Positions 43,568-53,792 are shown, counted from the first letter of the stretch. The stretch: 64,000 nucleotides of DNA from Corynebacterium aurimucosum ATCC 700975 (GCF_000022905.1 NC_012590.1:372001-436000); one strand, 5' to 3'. Program-made: numbers and translations. Notes: generated from the sequence alone by a model not told the origin.

Positions 43568-44378
43568 TTCGTCTTCGGTGAGCGTGAAGGGCGCTGGCCG
43601 TTTGGGCAGTGCTGGTTTGCTGCGCGGGGTGAATCCGCTGACACGCATCTTTCTGATGTTCGTGTGGGTTACGCCCTTGTTGCTTTCGGTGGATTGGGTC
43701 TCCGCAGTCGTGTCGTTGGTTATGACGCTTCTTTTCGCGCCGCTGTGTGGGGTGTCGTGGCCGCGGTTGGTGAAGGCTGGGTGGTTCCTGTTTCTTATTG
43801 CGCCGTTGTCCGGAATTTCGATGTTGCTCTACGGTGCGCCCGGTGGCAGGGAGTACTTCAGCTGGTGGCTGATTACGGTGAGTGATAACTCGCTAGAGCT
43901 GGCCATCGCCATTACTGTGCGTGTGCTGGCGGTGGCGTTGCCCATGGTGGTGCTGGCGCGGGATATTGACCCGACGGAGCTGGGGGATGCCCTCTCGCAG
44001 ATCCTCAAGCTTCCCTCACGCTTCGTTATCGGTGCTGTGGCCGGGGTGCGCATGATGACGCTCTTTAAATCAGACTGGCAGTACCTGGCCATGGCGCGGC
44101 GTGCGCGTGGGCTTACTGACGAAGGCCGCATCAAGCACCTCATCACTATGTCCTTCGGGTTGTTGGTGTTGGCCCTGCGCCGCGGCGGGAAGCTGGCCAC
44201 GGCGATGGAGGCGCGCGGATTCGGGCGCACACCGCCGGGCGGTGGCCAGCGCACCTGGGCGCGGCCCTCACGTCTCGCCGGCCGGGACTGGCTGGTGATG
44301 GTGGTGGGAACCGGCCTTGCGGCGCTTCCGGTGGTAGTTTCGGTTCTCAGTGGGTCCTGGAGATTTTTTGGACTCTAG
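43560..44378 (+). CDS. ykoC: YkoC, ECF transporter T component
   Basis: The 272-residue protein has about six helices and the CbiQ/EcfT pattern: NPLTRIFLMFVWVTPLLLS near residue 22, and two coupling-helix motifs of the A-R-G type, the first after RMMTLFKSDWQYLAMARRARG near 177 and the second in AMEARGFG near 218. These Ala-Arg-Gly motifs dock on the ATPase. The start is GTG at 43560 inside the end of ykoD. It completes the riboswitch-controlled module. Confidence 0.92.
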   Translation: MANSSSVSVKGAGRLGSAGLLRGVNPLTRIFLMFVWVTPLLLSVDWVSAVVSLVMTLLFAPLCGVSWPRLVKAGWFLFLIAPLSGISMLLYGAPGGREYFSWWLITVSDNSLELAIAITVRVLAVALPMVVLARDIDPTELGDALSQILKLPSRFVIGAVAGVRMMTLFKSDWQYLAMARRARGLTDEGRIKHLITMSFGLLVLALRRGGKLATAMEARGFGRTPPGGGQRTWARPSRLAGRDWLVMVVGTGLAALPVVVSVLSGSWRFFGL

Positions 44379-44433
44379 GATGACTCTCTTAAAAGCTGCA
44401 CGCTAGACAAACCCAGAAGTGGTGAAAGACAAC

Positions 44434-45036
44434 ATGCAGGACACGGACCGCACGGACCATCGGGAAGGCGGTAAGGGAACTGCCGATACCAACGCCGCCG
44501 AGATGGACAGGCTCTTGAATGATGTGATGTCGCTCGCGGCGGCACGTAAGCGGCCGATGCGCCCAATTACCGTGCTTATCGACGGCCCCTCGGGCGCCGG
44601 CAAGACCTGGACCTCCGTGGCGCTGGCGGAGCGCACTGGATGGCGCGTTGTCCACCTCGACGAATTCTATCCTGGTTGGCATGGGCTGCAAGAAGGCTCA
44701 AAGATGGTCTCGGAACAAGTGCTGCGGGAGAATAACCCGGGCTATTGGCGCTGGGACTGGGAAGCCAACGCGCCGAAGGACTGGGCTAGTTTGGATGAGC
44801 GCGACGATCTGATCGTTGAAGGCGTAGGTTCGGTTACTGAGGCCACCGTAGCCGCCGCCAACGAGCGCGGCTCCGTGGTGACCGTGCGCATCGACGGGCC
44901 GCGTGAGAAGCGTCGCGAGCGCGCCCTTGAGCGCGACCCTGGCTACGAAGAGTGGTTTGAAACCTGGGAGAAGCAGGAGCAACAGCACTTCGCTGAGCGC
45001 GCGGTGGAGGCGGACCTGACCTGGGAGTGGCGCTAA
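44434..45036 (+). CDS. P-loop NTPase, uridine-kinase-like
   Basis: The 200-residue cytosolic protein has Walker A IDGPSGAGKTWTSVAL near 48-63, then VVHLDEFYPGWHGL near 71, which resembles the substrate region of uridine/AAA-type kinases, and a Walker-B-like DLIVEGVGS near 125. The C-terminus is rich in Glu, Arg and Trp. A phosphotransferase acting on a small molecule is likely; the substrate is unknown. Start choice is open: ATG at 44434, or GTG codons at 44419 and 44422. It follows ykoC by about 55 bases and may be read with it, although thiamine kinases look different. Confidence 0.75.
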   Translation: MQDTDRTDHREGGKGTADTNAAEMDRLLNDVMSLAAARKRPMRPITVLIDGPSGAGKTWTSVALAERTGWRVVHLDEFYPGWHGLQEGSKMVSEQVLRENNPGYWRWDWEANAPKDWASLDERDDLIVEGVGSVTEATVAAANERGSVVTVRIDGPREKRRERALERDPGYEEWFETWEKQEQQHFAERAVEADLTWEWR

Positions 45037-45082
45037 TACTCACTGCAGCTTGAGTGCCAAGCCAAGCAGCCACATCATGGAT

Positions 45083-45112
45083 TTGAGCAGATCAGCGGGG
45101 TGGTGGTAGTCT
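45083..45112 (+). promoter_or_regulatory. candidate rpsL-rpsG promoter
   Basis: TTGAGC (45083-45088) and TAGTCT (45107-45112) with an 18-base spacer. Downstream, TTTCATCT/AGATGAAA (45121-45128 with 45135-45142) forms a leader hairpin, and a GC-rich GGGC/GCCC hairpin with CTATTTTT after it lies near 45203-45229. Confidence 0.45.
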
Positions 45113-45287
45113 GTTCAAGGTTTCATCTTTATAGGAGATGAAAAGTCTGATCGGTATCTCGACCATTCTGTGGTTGAGGGACGTTCTGGACATGCGGAAG
45201 GGCCCCGGAGAAGAGCCCCTATTTTTGCATGTTTGGACTTGTGAAAGCGGTCAGTTCAAGCCGAAGTCATAGAGAAAGACTAGATTT

Positions 45288-45659
45288 ATGCCAACTATTC
45301 AGCAGCTGGTCCGAAAGGGCCGCCACTCCAAGAAGGCCAAGGTTGCTACGGCCGGCCTGAAGGGCTCCCCGCAGCGCCGTGGCGTGTGCACCCGCGTGTA
45401 CACCACCACCCCGAAGAAGCCGAACTCGGCTCTACGTAAGGTTGCCCGTGTGCGCCTGACCTCCGGTATCGAGGTTTCCGCCTACATTCCGGGTGAGGGC
45501 CACAACCTGCAGGAGCACTCCATGGTGCTCGTCCGCGGTGGTCGTGTGAAGGACCTCCCGGGTGTTCGCTACAAGATTATCCGCGGCGCACTGGATACCC
45601 AGGGCGTGAAGGACCGTAAGCAGGCTCGTTCCCGCTACGGCGCAAAGAAGGGACAGTAA
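45288..45659 (+). CDS. rpsL: 30S ribosomal protein S12
   Basis: S12 sits at the decoding centre. The 123 residues include [13 protein letters not shown] near residue 39 and [13 protein letters not shown] near 86; the lysines whose change gives streptomycin resistance are intact, so sensitivity is expected. It leads the str operon, six bases before rpsG, and has a 251-base gap upstream with a promoter candidate. Confidence 0.98.
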   Translation: MPTIQQLVRKGRHSKKAKVATAGLKGSPQRRGVCTRVYTTTPKKPNSALRKVARVRLTSGIEVSAYIPGEGHNLQEHSMVLVRGGRVKDLPGVRYKIIRGALDTQGVKDRKQARSRYGAKKGQ

Positions 45660-45665
45660 TCAACA

Positions 45666-46133
45666 ATGCGTAAGAATGCTGCACCGAAGCGTCCTGTAGT
45701 TAAGGACCCGGTTTACAACTCCGAGCAGGTCACCATGCTCGTGAACAAGATCCTGCGTGACGGCAAGAAGTCCACCGCTGAGCGCATCGTTTACGGCGCT
45801 CTTGAGGTTTGCCGCGAGAAGACCGGTACCGACCCGGTTGGCACCCTGGAGAAGGCTCTGGGCAACATCCGCCCGGACCTCGAGGTCCGCTCCCGCCGCG
45901 TGGGTGGCGCTACCTACCAGGTGCCGGTTGAGGTTAAGCCGGCTCGTTCCAACACCCTGGCTTTGCGTTGGTTGGTGACCTTCACCCGTCAGCGTCGTGA
46001 GAACAGCATGATCGAGCGTCTCGCCAACGAGATCCTCGATGCATCCAACGGCCTGGGCGCTTCTGTTAAGCGTCGTGAGGATACTCACAAGATGGCTGAG
46101 GCCAACCGCGCCTTCGCTCACTACCGCTGGTAA
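45666..46133 (+). CDS. rpsG: 30S ribosomal protein S7
   Basis: S7 nucleates assembly of the 30S head. The 155-residue length and the motifs [13 protein letters not shown] near 77 and [12 protein letters not shown] near 101 fit the family. It is separated from fusA by about 300 bases with a terminator, so fusA is probably read from its own promoter as well. Confidence 0.98.
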   Translation: MRKNAAPKRPVVKDPVYNSEQVTMLVNKILRDGKKSTAERIVYGALEVCREKTGTDPVGTLEKALGNIRPDLEVRSRRVGGATYQVPVEVKPARSNTLALRWLVTFTRQRRENSMIERLANEILDASNGLGASVKRREDTHKMAEANRAFAHYRW

Positions 46134-46265
46134 TCCCGCCGGTAGAACCCGCCACATGGCATCATGGCTCGAACAGCGATATCATCGTTTACCTGCGCTG
46201 ACAGTGCGTGTTCTCGCTCCCTTTGGTGGAGCTCTGCACGCTAGCTAGTGGGGAACCTAAACTTG

Positions 46266-46290
46266 AATAGCGTTGTTCGGGCTATTTTTT
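46266..46290 (+). terminator. intrinsic terminator between rpsG and fusA
   Basis: AATAGC (46266-46271) pairs with GCTATT (46281-46286), followed by TTTTAT. The stem is short but the T run is good. Confidence 0.7.
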
Positions 46291-46380
46291 ATGGCGTGGG
46301 CTTTAGCTCTCACGCTGACGAAGAAGCCTAGACGTGGCAAAATAGACCAAGACCTATCCATGAAGACGTCATTTGAAGTT

Positions 46381-46401
46381 GCGTCAGTGCATAACTGACG
46401 C
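46381..46401 (+). other. hairpin in the fusA leader
   Basis: GCGTCAGT (46381-46388) pairs perfectly with ACTGACGC (46394-46401) around GCATA. It lies about 35 bases before the fusA start and could influence translation or mRNA stability. The rest of the 302-base rpsG-fusA gap shows no gene. Confidence 0.5.
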
Positions 46402-46435
46402 CGGCGTCGACGACAATTAAGTTGGGGTATTAACT

Positions 46436-48562
46436 GTGGCACAAGAAGTGCTTAAGGATCTGCACAAGGTCCGCAATATCGGCATCATGGCGCACATCGA
46501 TGCGGGTAAGACCACCACCACCGAGCGCATCCTCTACTACACCGGCATCAACCGCAAGGTCGGCGAGACCCACGACGGTGGCGCCACCACTGACTGGATG
46601 GAGCAGGAGAAGGAGCGCGGCATTACCATTACGTCCGCCGCTGTGACCTGTTTCTGGAACAATAACCAGATCAACATCATTGACACCCCGGGTCACGTGG
46701 ACTTCACCGTTGAGGTTGAGCGCTCCCTGCGTGTTCTCGACGGCGCTGTTGCTGTCTTCGACGGTAAGGAAGGCGTGGAGCCGCAGTCCGAGCAGGTGTG
46801 GCGCCAGGCTGCTAAGTACGACGTTCCCCGTGTCTGCTTCGTCAACAAGATGGACAAGCTGGGCGCTGACTTCTACTTCACCGTTCAGACCATCATCGAT
46901 CGCCTCGGCGCTAAGCCGTTGGTTATGCAGCTGCCGATCGGTGCTGAGGATGATTTCGACGGCGTCGTCGACCTGATCAACATGCAGGCCATCACTTGGC
47001 GCGGCAAGACCGAGATTGGTACCGATGGCACCATCGAGGAGATCCCGGCCGACCTTCAGGAGAAGGCTGAGGAGTACCGCGAGAAGCTGCTCGAGACCGT
47101 CGCTGAGTCTGACGAAGAGCTCATGGAGAAGTACTTCGGCGGCGAAGAGCTGACCATTGAGGAAATCAAGGGCGCTATCCGCAAGCTGACCGTTAACTCC
47201 GAGATCTACCCGGTCTTCTGCGGTACCGCTTACCGCAACAAGGGTGTTCAGCCGCTGCTCGACGCCATTGTTGACTACCTCCCGAACCCTCTGGACATCG
47301 GCGAGGTCAACGGTACCTCCCTCGATGGCGAGGAGACCCTGACCCGTAAGCCTTCCGTTCAGGAGCCGTTCTCCGCACTGGCCTTCAAGATTGCCGTACA
47401 CCCGTTCTTCGGCAAGCTCACCTACGTGCGCGTTTACTCCGGCCAGGCTATCCCAGGCGAGAACATGCTCAACTCCACCAAGAACAAGAAGGAGCGCGTG
47501 GGCAAGCTCTTCCAGATGCACGCGAACAAGGAGAACCCGGTCGAGCACGCTGACGCCGGTAACATCTACGCGTTCATCGGCCTGAAGGAAACCACCACCG
47601 GTGATACCCTCTGTAACCCGGACAACCCGATCATCCTCGAGTCCATGGACTTCCCGGATCCGGTTATCCAGGTTGCTATTGAACCGAAGACCAAGGCTGA
47701 CCAGGAGAAGCTGGGTACCGCTATTCAGAAGTTGGCTGAAGAGGACCCGACCTTCACGGTCCAGCTCGACGAAGAATCCGGCCAGACCGTTATCGGCGGC
47801 ATGGGTGAGCTGCACCTGGACGTCTTGGTTGACCGTATGAAGCGCGAGTTCAAGGTTGAGGCAAACATCGGTAACCCGCAGGTTGCTTACCGCGAGACCA
47901 TTCGCAAGAAGGTCGAGTCCCTCGACTACACCCACAAGAAGCAGACCGGTGGCTCCGGCCAGTTCGCAAAGGTCATCGTTACCATCGAGCCTTACAACCC
48001 GGATCCGGAGGAGCTGGAAGAGGGCGAGTCCGCAACCTACAAGTTCGAGAACGCGGTCACCGGTGGCCGCGTTCCGAAGGAGTACATCCCGTCCGTCGAC
48101 GCTGGTATTCAGGACGCTATGCAGTACGGCTTCGTCGCTGGCTTCCCGCTGGTGAACATCAAGGCCACCCTCGAGGATGGCGCTTACCACGACGTCGACT
48201 CCTCTGAGATGGCCTTCAAGCTCGCTGGCTCCCAGGTCCTCAAGGAGGCCGTTGCCAAGGCTAAGCCGGTTCTGCTTGAGCCGATCATGGCCGTTGAGGT
48301 CGTGACCCCGGAGGAGTACATGGGTACCGTTAACGGTGACATCTCCTCCCGCCGTGGCCAGGTCTTCGCTATGGAAGACCGCTCCGGCGCCAAGGTGGTT
48401 AAGGCTAAGGTTCCGCTGTCCGAGATGTTCGGCTACATCGGTGACCTGCGTTCTTCCACCGCTGGCCGTGCAAACTTCACCATGGTCTTCGATTCCTACG
48501 CTGAGGTTCCGTCCTCCGTGGCACAGGAGATCATCGAGGAGCGCACCGGCTCCAAGGCCTAG
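46436..48562 (+). CDS. fusA: elongation factor G
   Basis: EF-G moves tRNAs and mRNA after peptide transfer. The 708-residue protein has the GTPase motifs [12 protein letters not shown] (about 17-28), DTPGHVDF near 83 and NKMDK near 137, then the domain IV loop and EF-G tail ([13 protein letters not shown]). The start is GTG at 46436; the upstream SD is weak. It resembles the main fusA, not a paralogue, given its place beside tuf. Confidence 0.98.
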
Positions 48563-48931
48563 GGGCTAAAGGGGAACCGATCGATTCCCCTCCCAGTGGG
48601 GGCTGGTAGTCTTCGCCAGTAGACACCAACTCCCAGCGCTGGGAAGGTAGCGGTCCGCTGAGTGCGTAAACATTTTGCGCGTTGAGCCGGCCGTTACCCT
48701 CCCAGGATCCTTTAAATTGATTCTTGTCGAGGGTCAACGTCCGCACGTGTTGGGCGGGGTTACCTCCTATTTGGGCAGTTTGAAAAAACTGCGGCATAAA
48801 TCTAGGATCGTGTAACTGGCACGTAAGAAAGCGTCATTAGCGCTTATGGGCTTCGGCCCGAAGTGCCAATGGCAATACAAACCACGTGGCTGCGAAATAC
48901 GTAGCCGCCATAGAGTCCAGGAGGACAAACA
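48563..48931 (+). other. fusA-tuf spacer with hairpins and tuf promoter
   Basis: No gene is seen in this 369-base gap. GGGGAA/TTCCCC (48571-48576 with 48585-48590) forms a hairpin without a T run; CCCAGCGCTGGG near 48630 is a 12-bp palindrome. The tuf promoter lies at its right end, so the spacer includes a tuf leader of about 120 bases. Confidence 0.6.
48780..48808 (+). promoter_or_regulatory. tuf promoter
   Basis: TTGAAA (48780-48785), 17-base spacer, TAGGAT (48803-48808). This is a good sigma-A match, as expected for one of the strongest promoters of a corynebacterium. Confidence 0.7.
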
Positions 48932-50122
48932 GTGGCAAAGGAGAAGTTCGAGCGTACGAAGCCGCATGTGAACATCGGCACCATCGGACACGTCGACCAC
49001 GGCAAGACCACCACCACCGCAGCGATCACCAAGGTTCTGGCTGACGCTTACCCGGAGGAGAACACCGCTTTCGCCTTCGACATGATCGATAAGGCTCCTG
49101 AGGAGAAGGAGCGCGGTATTACCATCAACATCTCCCACGTTGAGTACTCCACCCCGAAGCGCCACTACGCACACGTGGACGCCCCGGGCCACGCCGACTA
49201 CATCAAGAACATGATTACCGGCGCTGCTCAGATGGACGGCGCTATCCTGGTTGTTGCTGCAACCGATGGCCCGATGCCGCAGACCCGCGAGCACGTTCTG
49301 CTGGCTCGCCAGGTTGGCGTTCCGTACATCCTCGTTGCACTGAACAAGTGCGACATGGTTGACGATGAGGAAATCATCGAGCTCGTCGAGATGGAGATCC
49401 GCGAGCTGCTCGCCGAGCAGGACTACGACGAGGAAGCTCCGATCGTTCACATCTCCGCTCTGAAGGCTCTTGAGGGCGACGAGAAGTGGGTACAGTCTGT
49501 CATCGACCTGATGCAGGCTTGCGATGACTCCATCCCGGATCCGGAGCGCGAGCTGGACAAGCCGTTCCTGATGCCGATCGAGGACATCTTCACCATTACC
49601 GGCCGCGGTACCGTTGTTACCGGCCGTGTTGAGCGTGGCTCCCTGAACGTCAACGAGGACATCGAGATCATCGGTATCAAGGACAAGTCCATGTCCACCA
49701 CCGTTACCGGTATCGAGATGTTCCGCAAGATGATGGACTACACCGAGGCTGGCGACAACTGTGGTCTGCTTCTGCGTGGTACCAAGCGTGAAGAGGTTGA
49801 GCGTGGCCAGGTTTGCATCAAGCCGGGCGCTTACACCCCGCACACCAAGTTCGAGGGTTCCGTCTACGTCCTGAAGAAGGAAGAGGGCGGCCGCCACACC
49901 CCGTTCATGGACAACTACCGTCCGCAGTTCTACTTCCGCACCACCGACGTTACCGGCGTTATCAAGCTGCCTGAGGGCACCGAGATGGTTATGCCGGGCG
50001 ACAACGTTGAGATGTCCGTCGAGCTCATCCAGCCGGTCGCTATGGACGAGGGCCTGCGCTTCGCTATCCGCGAGGGCTCCCGCACCGTCGGCGCTGGCCG
50101 CGTTACCAAGATCCTCGACTAA
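48932..50122 (+). CDS. tuf: elongation factor Tu
   Basis: EF-Tu carries aminoacyl-tRNA to the ribosome. The 396-residue protein has [13 protein letters not shown] near 19-31, DAPGHADY near 84, NKCDMVDD near 139 and the C-terminal [11 protein letters not shown] tail. GTG at 48932 has AGGAGG eight bases upstream. It has its own promoter and terminator. No second tuf is in the window. Confidence 0.98.
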   Translation: MAKEKFERTKPHVNIGTIGHVDHGKTTTTAAITKVLADAYPEENTAFAFDMIDKAPEEKERGITINISHVEYSTPKRHYAHVDAPGHADYIKNMITGAAQMDGAILVVAATDGPMPQTREHVLLARQVGVPYILVALNKCDMVDDEEIIELVEMEIRELLAEQDYDEEAPIVHISALKALEGDEKWVQSVIDLMQACDDSIPDPERELDKPFLMPIEDIFTITGRGTVVTGRVERGSLNVNEDIEIIGIKDKSMSTTVTGIEMFRKMMDYTEAGDNCGLLLRGTKREEVERGQVCIKPGAYTPHTKFEGSVYVLKKEEGGRHTPFMDNYRPQFYFRTTDVTGVIKLPEGTEMVMPGDNVEMSVELIQPVAMDEGLRFAIREGSRTVGAGRVTKILD

Positions 50123-50163
50123 TTCTCGCTAGGGCTTAAGGCCCTTCCTGATTAGCAGGTCTG

Positions 50164-50199
50164 AAAGCCGCTCAATCCCTGACGGGGTTGGGCGGCTTT
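50164..50199 (+). terminator. intrinsic terminator after tuf
   Basis: AAAGCCGC (50164-50171) pairs with GCGGCTTT (50192-50199), with inner CAA/TTG and CCC/GGG pairs. Another small stem (AGGGC/GCCCT) stands just before it. Confidence 0.85.
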
Positions 50200-50230
50200 G
50201 GTGATCGCGGGCCTACTAGGCTTGGGAGTC

Positions 50231-51034
50231 ATGTTTGACCCAACCCGTATTGACCGCACCCTCGCCGCGTTGCGCGCCGCGTGGGAAGGCCAACCGGATC
50301 TTCCCTTGGGAACCCTGTTCGGCATGCTGGCCGCTGAAGGCTATGGCTGGGGCGTGCCTGACGACGAACTCACCGCCCGCCTCGAGTCCATGGCGGCCGT
50401 CCACCCGCCGCTCGTGCCTCTCGACGCCCACCTCATCACCGAAGGCCTCTGGCTCGTCGTCACCCCTTCCCACCGCGTCACCTTGACGCCTAACGCACTT
50501 TCTAAGGCCTCGGCGGTCCCAGTTGCCAAGGCCCTCACCGAGCCCTCTGAAGCCCAGATTTCACGCCCCGGTTGCATGGCTGTAGTGCGATCGGTGTCCA
50601 AGGAGGGACAGCGCGGGCAACCTGTGGCGTGGCAGGTCTCAGCGCTCCCTCCGGTGGGCCCAGGCCGCCCGCTTGTCCTCGCAGACACGGAAGGCTTCGA
50701 GCATCGCTTCGGCGTCATCGAGTCTGTTACCCGCCTGTGCGAGGACAATCGCAGTTTGACTGGCTTGAAGCGCCGCAGCGTGGGGGACCGCGTGTGGTTT
50801 ATCCGCACCGATATGGAGACAATCCTCCTCGACCATGGCTTGCATATCGTCGAGCGCAAGAACCGCGAGCTCATCCGCACTGATTTCTCCTGGCATCGTA
50901 TCGAAGAAGGCGAAATCGGAAAGCCCCTCCGCATCCATCTTTCGCGCGGCACCCTGCACTCGTTTGGAGTCATCAAGGAGCTCATCCTCGCAGAGTCTGA
51001 GCCTTGGAGCCCCCCTTCCTCGCCACCCCATTAA
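50231..51034 (+). CDS. hypothetical protein
   Basis: I do not recognise a family. The 267-residue product is soluble, without signal peptide or membrane helix. It begins with a helical part (MFDPTRIDRTLAALRAAWEG), has a GYGWGVPDDELTARLESM stretch near residue 38, and a second half richer in strands and charged residues (DRVWFIRTDMETILLDHGLH near 186, RNRELIRTDFSWHRIEEGE-like region near 208). The ATG at 50231 follows GGGAGTC. Codon use looks like that of its neighbours. It is read alone after the tuf terminator. Confidence 0.7.
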   Translation: MFDPTRIDRTLAALRAAWEGQPDLPLGTLFGMLAAEGYGWGVPDDELTARLESMAAVHPPLVPLDAHLITEGLWLVVTPSHRVTLTPNALSKASAVPVAKALTEPSEAQISRPGCMAVVRSVSKEGQRGQPVAWQVSALPPVGPGRPLVLADTEGFEHRFGVIESVTRLCEDNRSLTGLKRRSVGDRVWFIRTDMETILLDHGLHIVERKNRELIRTDFSWHRIEEGEIGKPLRIHLSRGTLHSFGVIKELILAESEPWSPPSSPPH

Positions 51035-51079
51035 TCAGTCCTGAAGCGCCGAGCCTTCCTCCGTAGCCTGGCTGTAAAT

Positions 51080-51283
51080 GGCGGCTTCGCCTTTAAGGGC
51101 TTAAGAATCCCCGTTGCTCCTGCTGTTTCCGGCGGCACGCGCAGCGGGGTCGGGGATCGCCAATTTCCCCGCAATCCTGGCGGCGCCCTTTAAGGGCTTA
51201 AGGAGGCCTGTTGTCTCTGCCCCTGCTACTTCCAGCAGCACGTGCGGCGGGACCTGAGATCGCCGATTCCCCCGTCAGCCTGG
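51080..51283. repeat. tandem imperfect repeat of about 100 bp
   Basis: Two copies, 51080-51178 and 51179-51283. Each starts with GGCGGC, continues with TTTAAGGGCTTAAG (51092 and 51189), has a GCAGCACG-like middle, then GATCGCC (51155 and 51258) and ends with CCTGG (51176 and 51279). The offset grows from 97 to 103 bases, so one copy has gained or lost about 6. No protein is apparent. The whole 51035-51429 gap has no gene. Confidence 0.75.
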
Positions 51284-51429
51284 ATTTGGTTGACGGGTGG
51301 CGCTCGCATAGGGCTCGCCGATGCGCCCGCGTACCTTGCTGTGGTTAGCGGGTGCTTCCATCGGGGTGGTGCTGGTGCAGGTGGTGAGCCTTTCCTTTCT
51401 GCCGTTCCGGTCTGCGGTGTCTGCGGGTG

Positions 51430-52566
51430 TTAGCTGCTGTCGGGTGGTGGGTCTGGTGGCTGCTCTGGTGGTGTAGCCGGGGTTGTTGTGATGGCTTGTC
51501 CTGCGGCTTTCTCGGTGTTGAGTCTGGCTAGTGCTTCTTGGTATTCCGGCATTGCGGTAATTGGTGTGCCCCAGGGTGGGATGAAGCTAACCCCGGTGTT
51601 CAGCCGGTACATGTAGCCGCGCCCGGTAGGCCTTAAAGGGTCATCATCATTAATGCCGTTGTGGTAGGCACACAAGAAGGTCAGGTTGTTGATGTTGGTG
51701 TAGCCACCTGCCTGCCAGGGCACCAAATGATGGACGTGGCAGTAATCCGCTGGCTTGTTACACCCTGGTCTTGAGCAGGTGTGGAATTCGGCATGCAGGG
51801 TAAGGCGTTGGTTGAGGTTTGCTCCGCGCGATAGGCGCCAGGTGTTGATGGGCCCGTCGAGGGGGTGGACGATGGTGGCGTAGCCTATTTCGGCAAACTT
51901 GTGGGTGAGGAATTCTTTGCCGGTCATGCGCCCACCATTAGTCAGGTTGAGCTCTATTTCGTCGCCGTCGCCGTTGATGATCTGGTCGAGCTCGTTGAGG
52001 GTGATGATGACTTGGGTGCGCACCGCGGGTTTAGAACCGCCTGACTCTTTGAAGAAGATGTCGTTGGCGGCCTTTAGCAGGTCGGTGTTGTTGGTGGATT
52101 CGAGTACGCCGCGCATGTTGGCGATCGTGGTGGCGTCGTCGGTAATCGAGAGGGTGTTGGGGCCTTCGGATCTGTAGGTGATACGTACACCTGGTTTGGC
52201 TGTGCGCTTAGAGCGCAGTTCTTTCAGGCGCGTGGCGGCGACGGTGGGGATGCGGTGTGCGGGGGTGGCGGCGAGTTTTGCTCTGAGGTTCCACGCATCG
52301 AGGGTCTTTTTGATTTTGGAAACGTAGGTTTCGATGAGTGTGAGGGTGCCGAGGCTGTGGCGTTGTTGAAGGGCTGCGTGGCGGGCTTTGCGTTGTTTAC
52401 CCGTATAGCGGGTGGGGCCGAAATACACCTGGTGCAGGCCGGCAAGCTCGGCGGCATCGGAGGCATCTGCGCCGAGCGTGCGGAGCTCGTCGGGTGTGCC
52501 AGGTATATGTTCCACCAGCGCGATCCCCGAGTTGCGTAGGTGGATGTAGGTTTCGATATCCCCCAT
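51430..52566 (-). CDS. DUF222 / 13E12-type HNH endonuclease domain protein
   Basis: The 378-residue protein (from ATG 52566; a GTG at 52596 is possible) resembles the 13E12-repeat family, common and multi-copy in actinobacteria. An N-terminal helical DUF222-like part is followed by the HNH module near residue 270-310: CSRPGCNKPADYCHVHHLV with zinc-type cysteines and the HH catalytic pair, then NNLTFLCAYHNGIND. The C-terminal tail is Pro/Thr-rich. Such genes sit in repeats and serve in some species as prophage targets. The tandem noncoding repeat lies just beyond its stop codon. Confidence 0.88.
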   Translation of the reverse strand: MGDIETYIHLRNSGIALVEHIPGTPDELRTLGADASDAAELAGLHQVYFGPTRYTGKQRKARHAALQQRHSLGTLTLIETYVSKIKKTLDAWNLRAKLAATPAHRIPTVAATRLKELRSKRTAKPGVRITYRSEGPNTLSITDDATTIANMRGVLESTNNTDLLKAANDIFFKESGGSKPAVRTQVIITLNELDQIINGDGDEIELNLTNGGRMTGKEFLTHKFAEIGYATIVHPLDGPINTWRLSRGANLNQRLTLHAEFHTCSRPGCNKPADYCHVHHLVPWQAGGYTNINNLTFLCAYHNGINDDDPLRPTGRGYMYRLNTGVSFIPPWGTPITAMPEYQEALARLNTEKAAGQAITTTPATPPEQPPDPPPDSS

Positions 52567-52654
52567 GGGCACAGAGACTAAAACAGGTCTATGCACCCCG
52601 CAACCGGAGGAACAAACAACCAGCTCAGTGGCTGCTTATGAGTAGGAAAGAATC

Positions 52655-53221
52655 CTATGTGACCGCGTTGCGGACCTTCGTGAAATGAACCTTGTACCGC
52701 GTATCCACATCCACGTCCGGGAAGGCCGCGCGGAAGTCGCGGTCATTGACCTCAATGGCATCCTTAATACGCAGCAGCGGGGTATCGGGATCCGCCAGCA
52801 CCTCATATTGCAGCGTCGGCCGCGAGCGGTCGTAGGCCACCAGCCGCGATACCTTCTCCACGCCCTCAATGTCAGCGAGAGTATCCGCTACCGCCCCTGC
52901 AATCGCGGGCATCTCCGTCTTAATCGCACCCTCCTCATTCGATTCCTCCGAGGGCATCGAATTAAAGCGATGATGGCGCAGGTTGCTTATCACCAGCCAC
53001 AGGCCGGTGAGGGCACAGATGATCGTCGCCAAGCCCAGCGCAAAAGGCCACCAAGACTGCCCAGGCAGACCCGCCCACGTGTCGTGGTCCACCCACGAGG
53101 CCAAGTACGTAGCGAAAGACACGTCGAAGTGGATGAGGATCGGCCACACCCCCAAGGCAATAAGCAGGATTCCCAGTATGGCCAAAAGCGCACGGTCCAC
53201 ACCGGCAAGCTTCTTAGACAT
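52655..53221 (-). CDS. AmaP-like membrane anchor of the Asp23 cluster
   Basis: The 188-residue protein has two helices (about 9-29 and 55-77) with a short outer loop, and a soluble C-terminal part of about 100 residues (TEMPAIAGAVADTLADIEGVEKV near 95) that resembles Asp23/Gls24 folds. AmaP anchors Asp23 to the membrane in staphylococci, and a similar role is inferred here. The start overlaps the stop of the preceding gene by 8 bases. It is last in the minus-strand cluster. Confidence 0.72.
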   Translation of the reverse strand: MSKKLAGVDRALLAILGILLIALGVWPILIHFDVSFATYLASWVDHDTWAGLPGQSWWPFALGLATIICALTGLWLVISNLRHHRFNSMPSEESNEEGAIKTEMPAIAGAVADTLADIEGVEKVSRLVAYDRSRPTLQYEVLADPDTPLLRIKDAIEVNDRDFRAAFPDVDVDTRYKVHFTKVRNAVT

Positions 53222-53792
53222 TGGCGATGTCCTCCTGTTCATTCTCAATCACCACGGTAACCTCCGGGGCTGGCGTGATAGCCGCCAGCGCCGCCGTCAC
53301 CGCTTCAGTCACGCGCTCCTTAAGCTGCGCATCATCGGCATCGCCCGTGGCCGTGACCGTGATACGGGAGCGCTCCTTGGTGATCTTGGCCCGACTCCGC
53401 GCCGCCGTCGTTCCCGGCACCCGACGCGCCGTTGCCGACGCCACCCGCGCAATATCCACCGCGCGCAGCCACATCGACGCATCCTCGGAGCCAATCCGCA
53501 CGTGCGTTGTCTTCCGCGGCGCACACGCCGCCCACAACAGAATCAACCCGACGAAGATCGCCACGCCCCCGGCCACAAGCATCCATGTATGGATCTCCGG
53601 CGAGGACATCACGTCGATGAAGGGCTGCAGCCACGAGGTTGCGCCCTCGTTGGCACCTGCCACCCAGGCCTCACGCCCCACGACGACGGCGGCCGCGAGC
53701 GGCAGGATGCCCACGATGATGGTCCACCCCCGCGCCGGTGGGGAGGCTTTCGGGCGTTGGCCAAAGCCAGCGGGCAGCGAGTTCTCACTCAT
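53214..53792 (-). CDS. DUF6286-like membrane protein of the Asp23 cluster
   Basis: The 192-residue protein has two helices (about 23-43 and 69-91) and a C-terminal region of about 100 residues, basic and Ala/Thr-rich, ending in acidic ENEQEDIANV. The layout and place between Asp23-type genes suit the DUF6286 family, which is regularly found in these clusters. Function is unknown; probably it holds Asp23-like domains at the membrane. It overlaps both neighbours by 8 bases. Confidence 0.7.
   Translation of the reverse strand: MSENSLPAGFGQRPKASPPARGWTIIVGILPLAAAVVVGREAWVAGANEGATSWLQPFIDVMSSPEIHTWMLVAGGVAIFVGLILLWAACAPRKTTHVRIGSEDASMWLRAVDIARVASATARRVPGTTAARSRAKITKERSRITVTATGDADDAQLKERVTEAVTAALAAITPAPEVTVVIENEQEDIANV

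Noticed and set aside
46430..48190. Long open frame antisense to fusA
   Set aside because: Same artefact; EF-G motifs are intact on the plus strand.
48531..48797. Minus-strand open frame across the fusA-tuf spacer
   Set aside because: It runs over the tuf promoter and the fusA end and has no SD or known domain.
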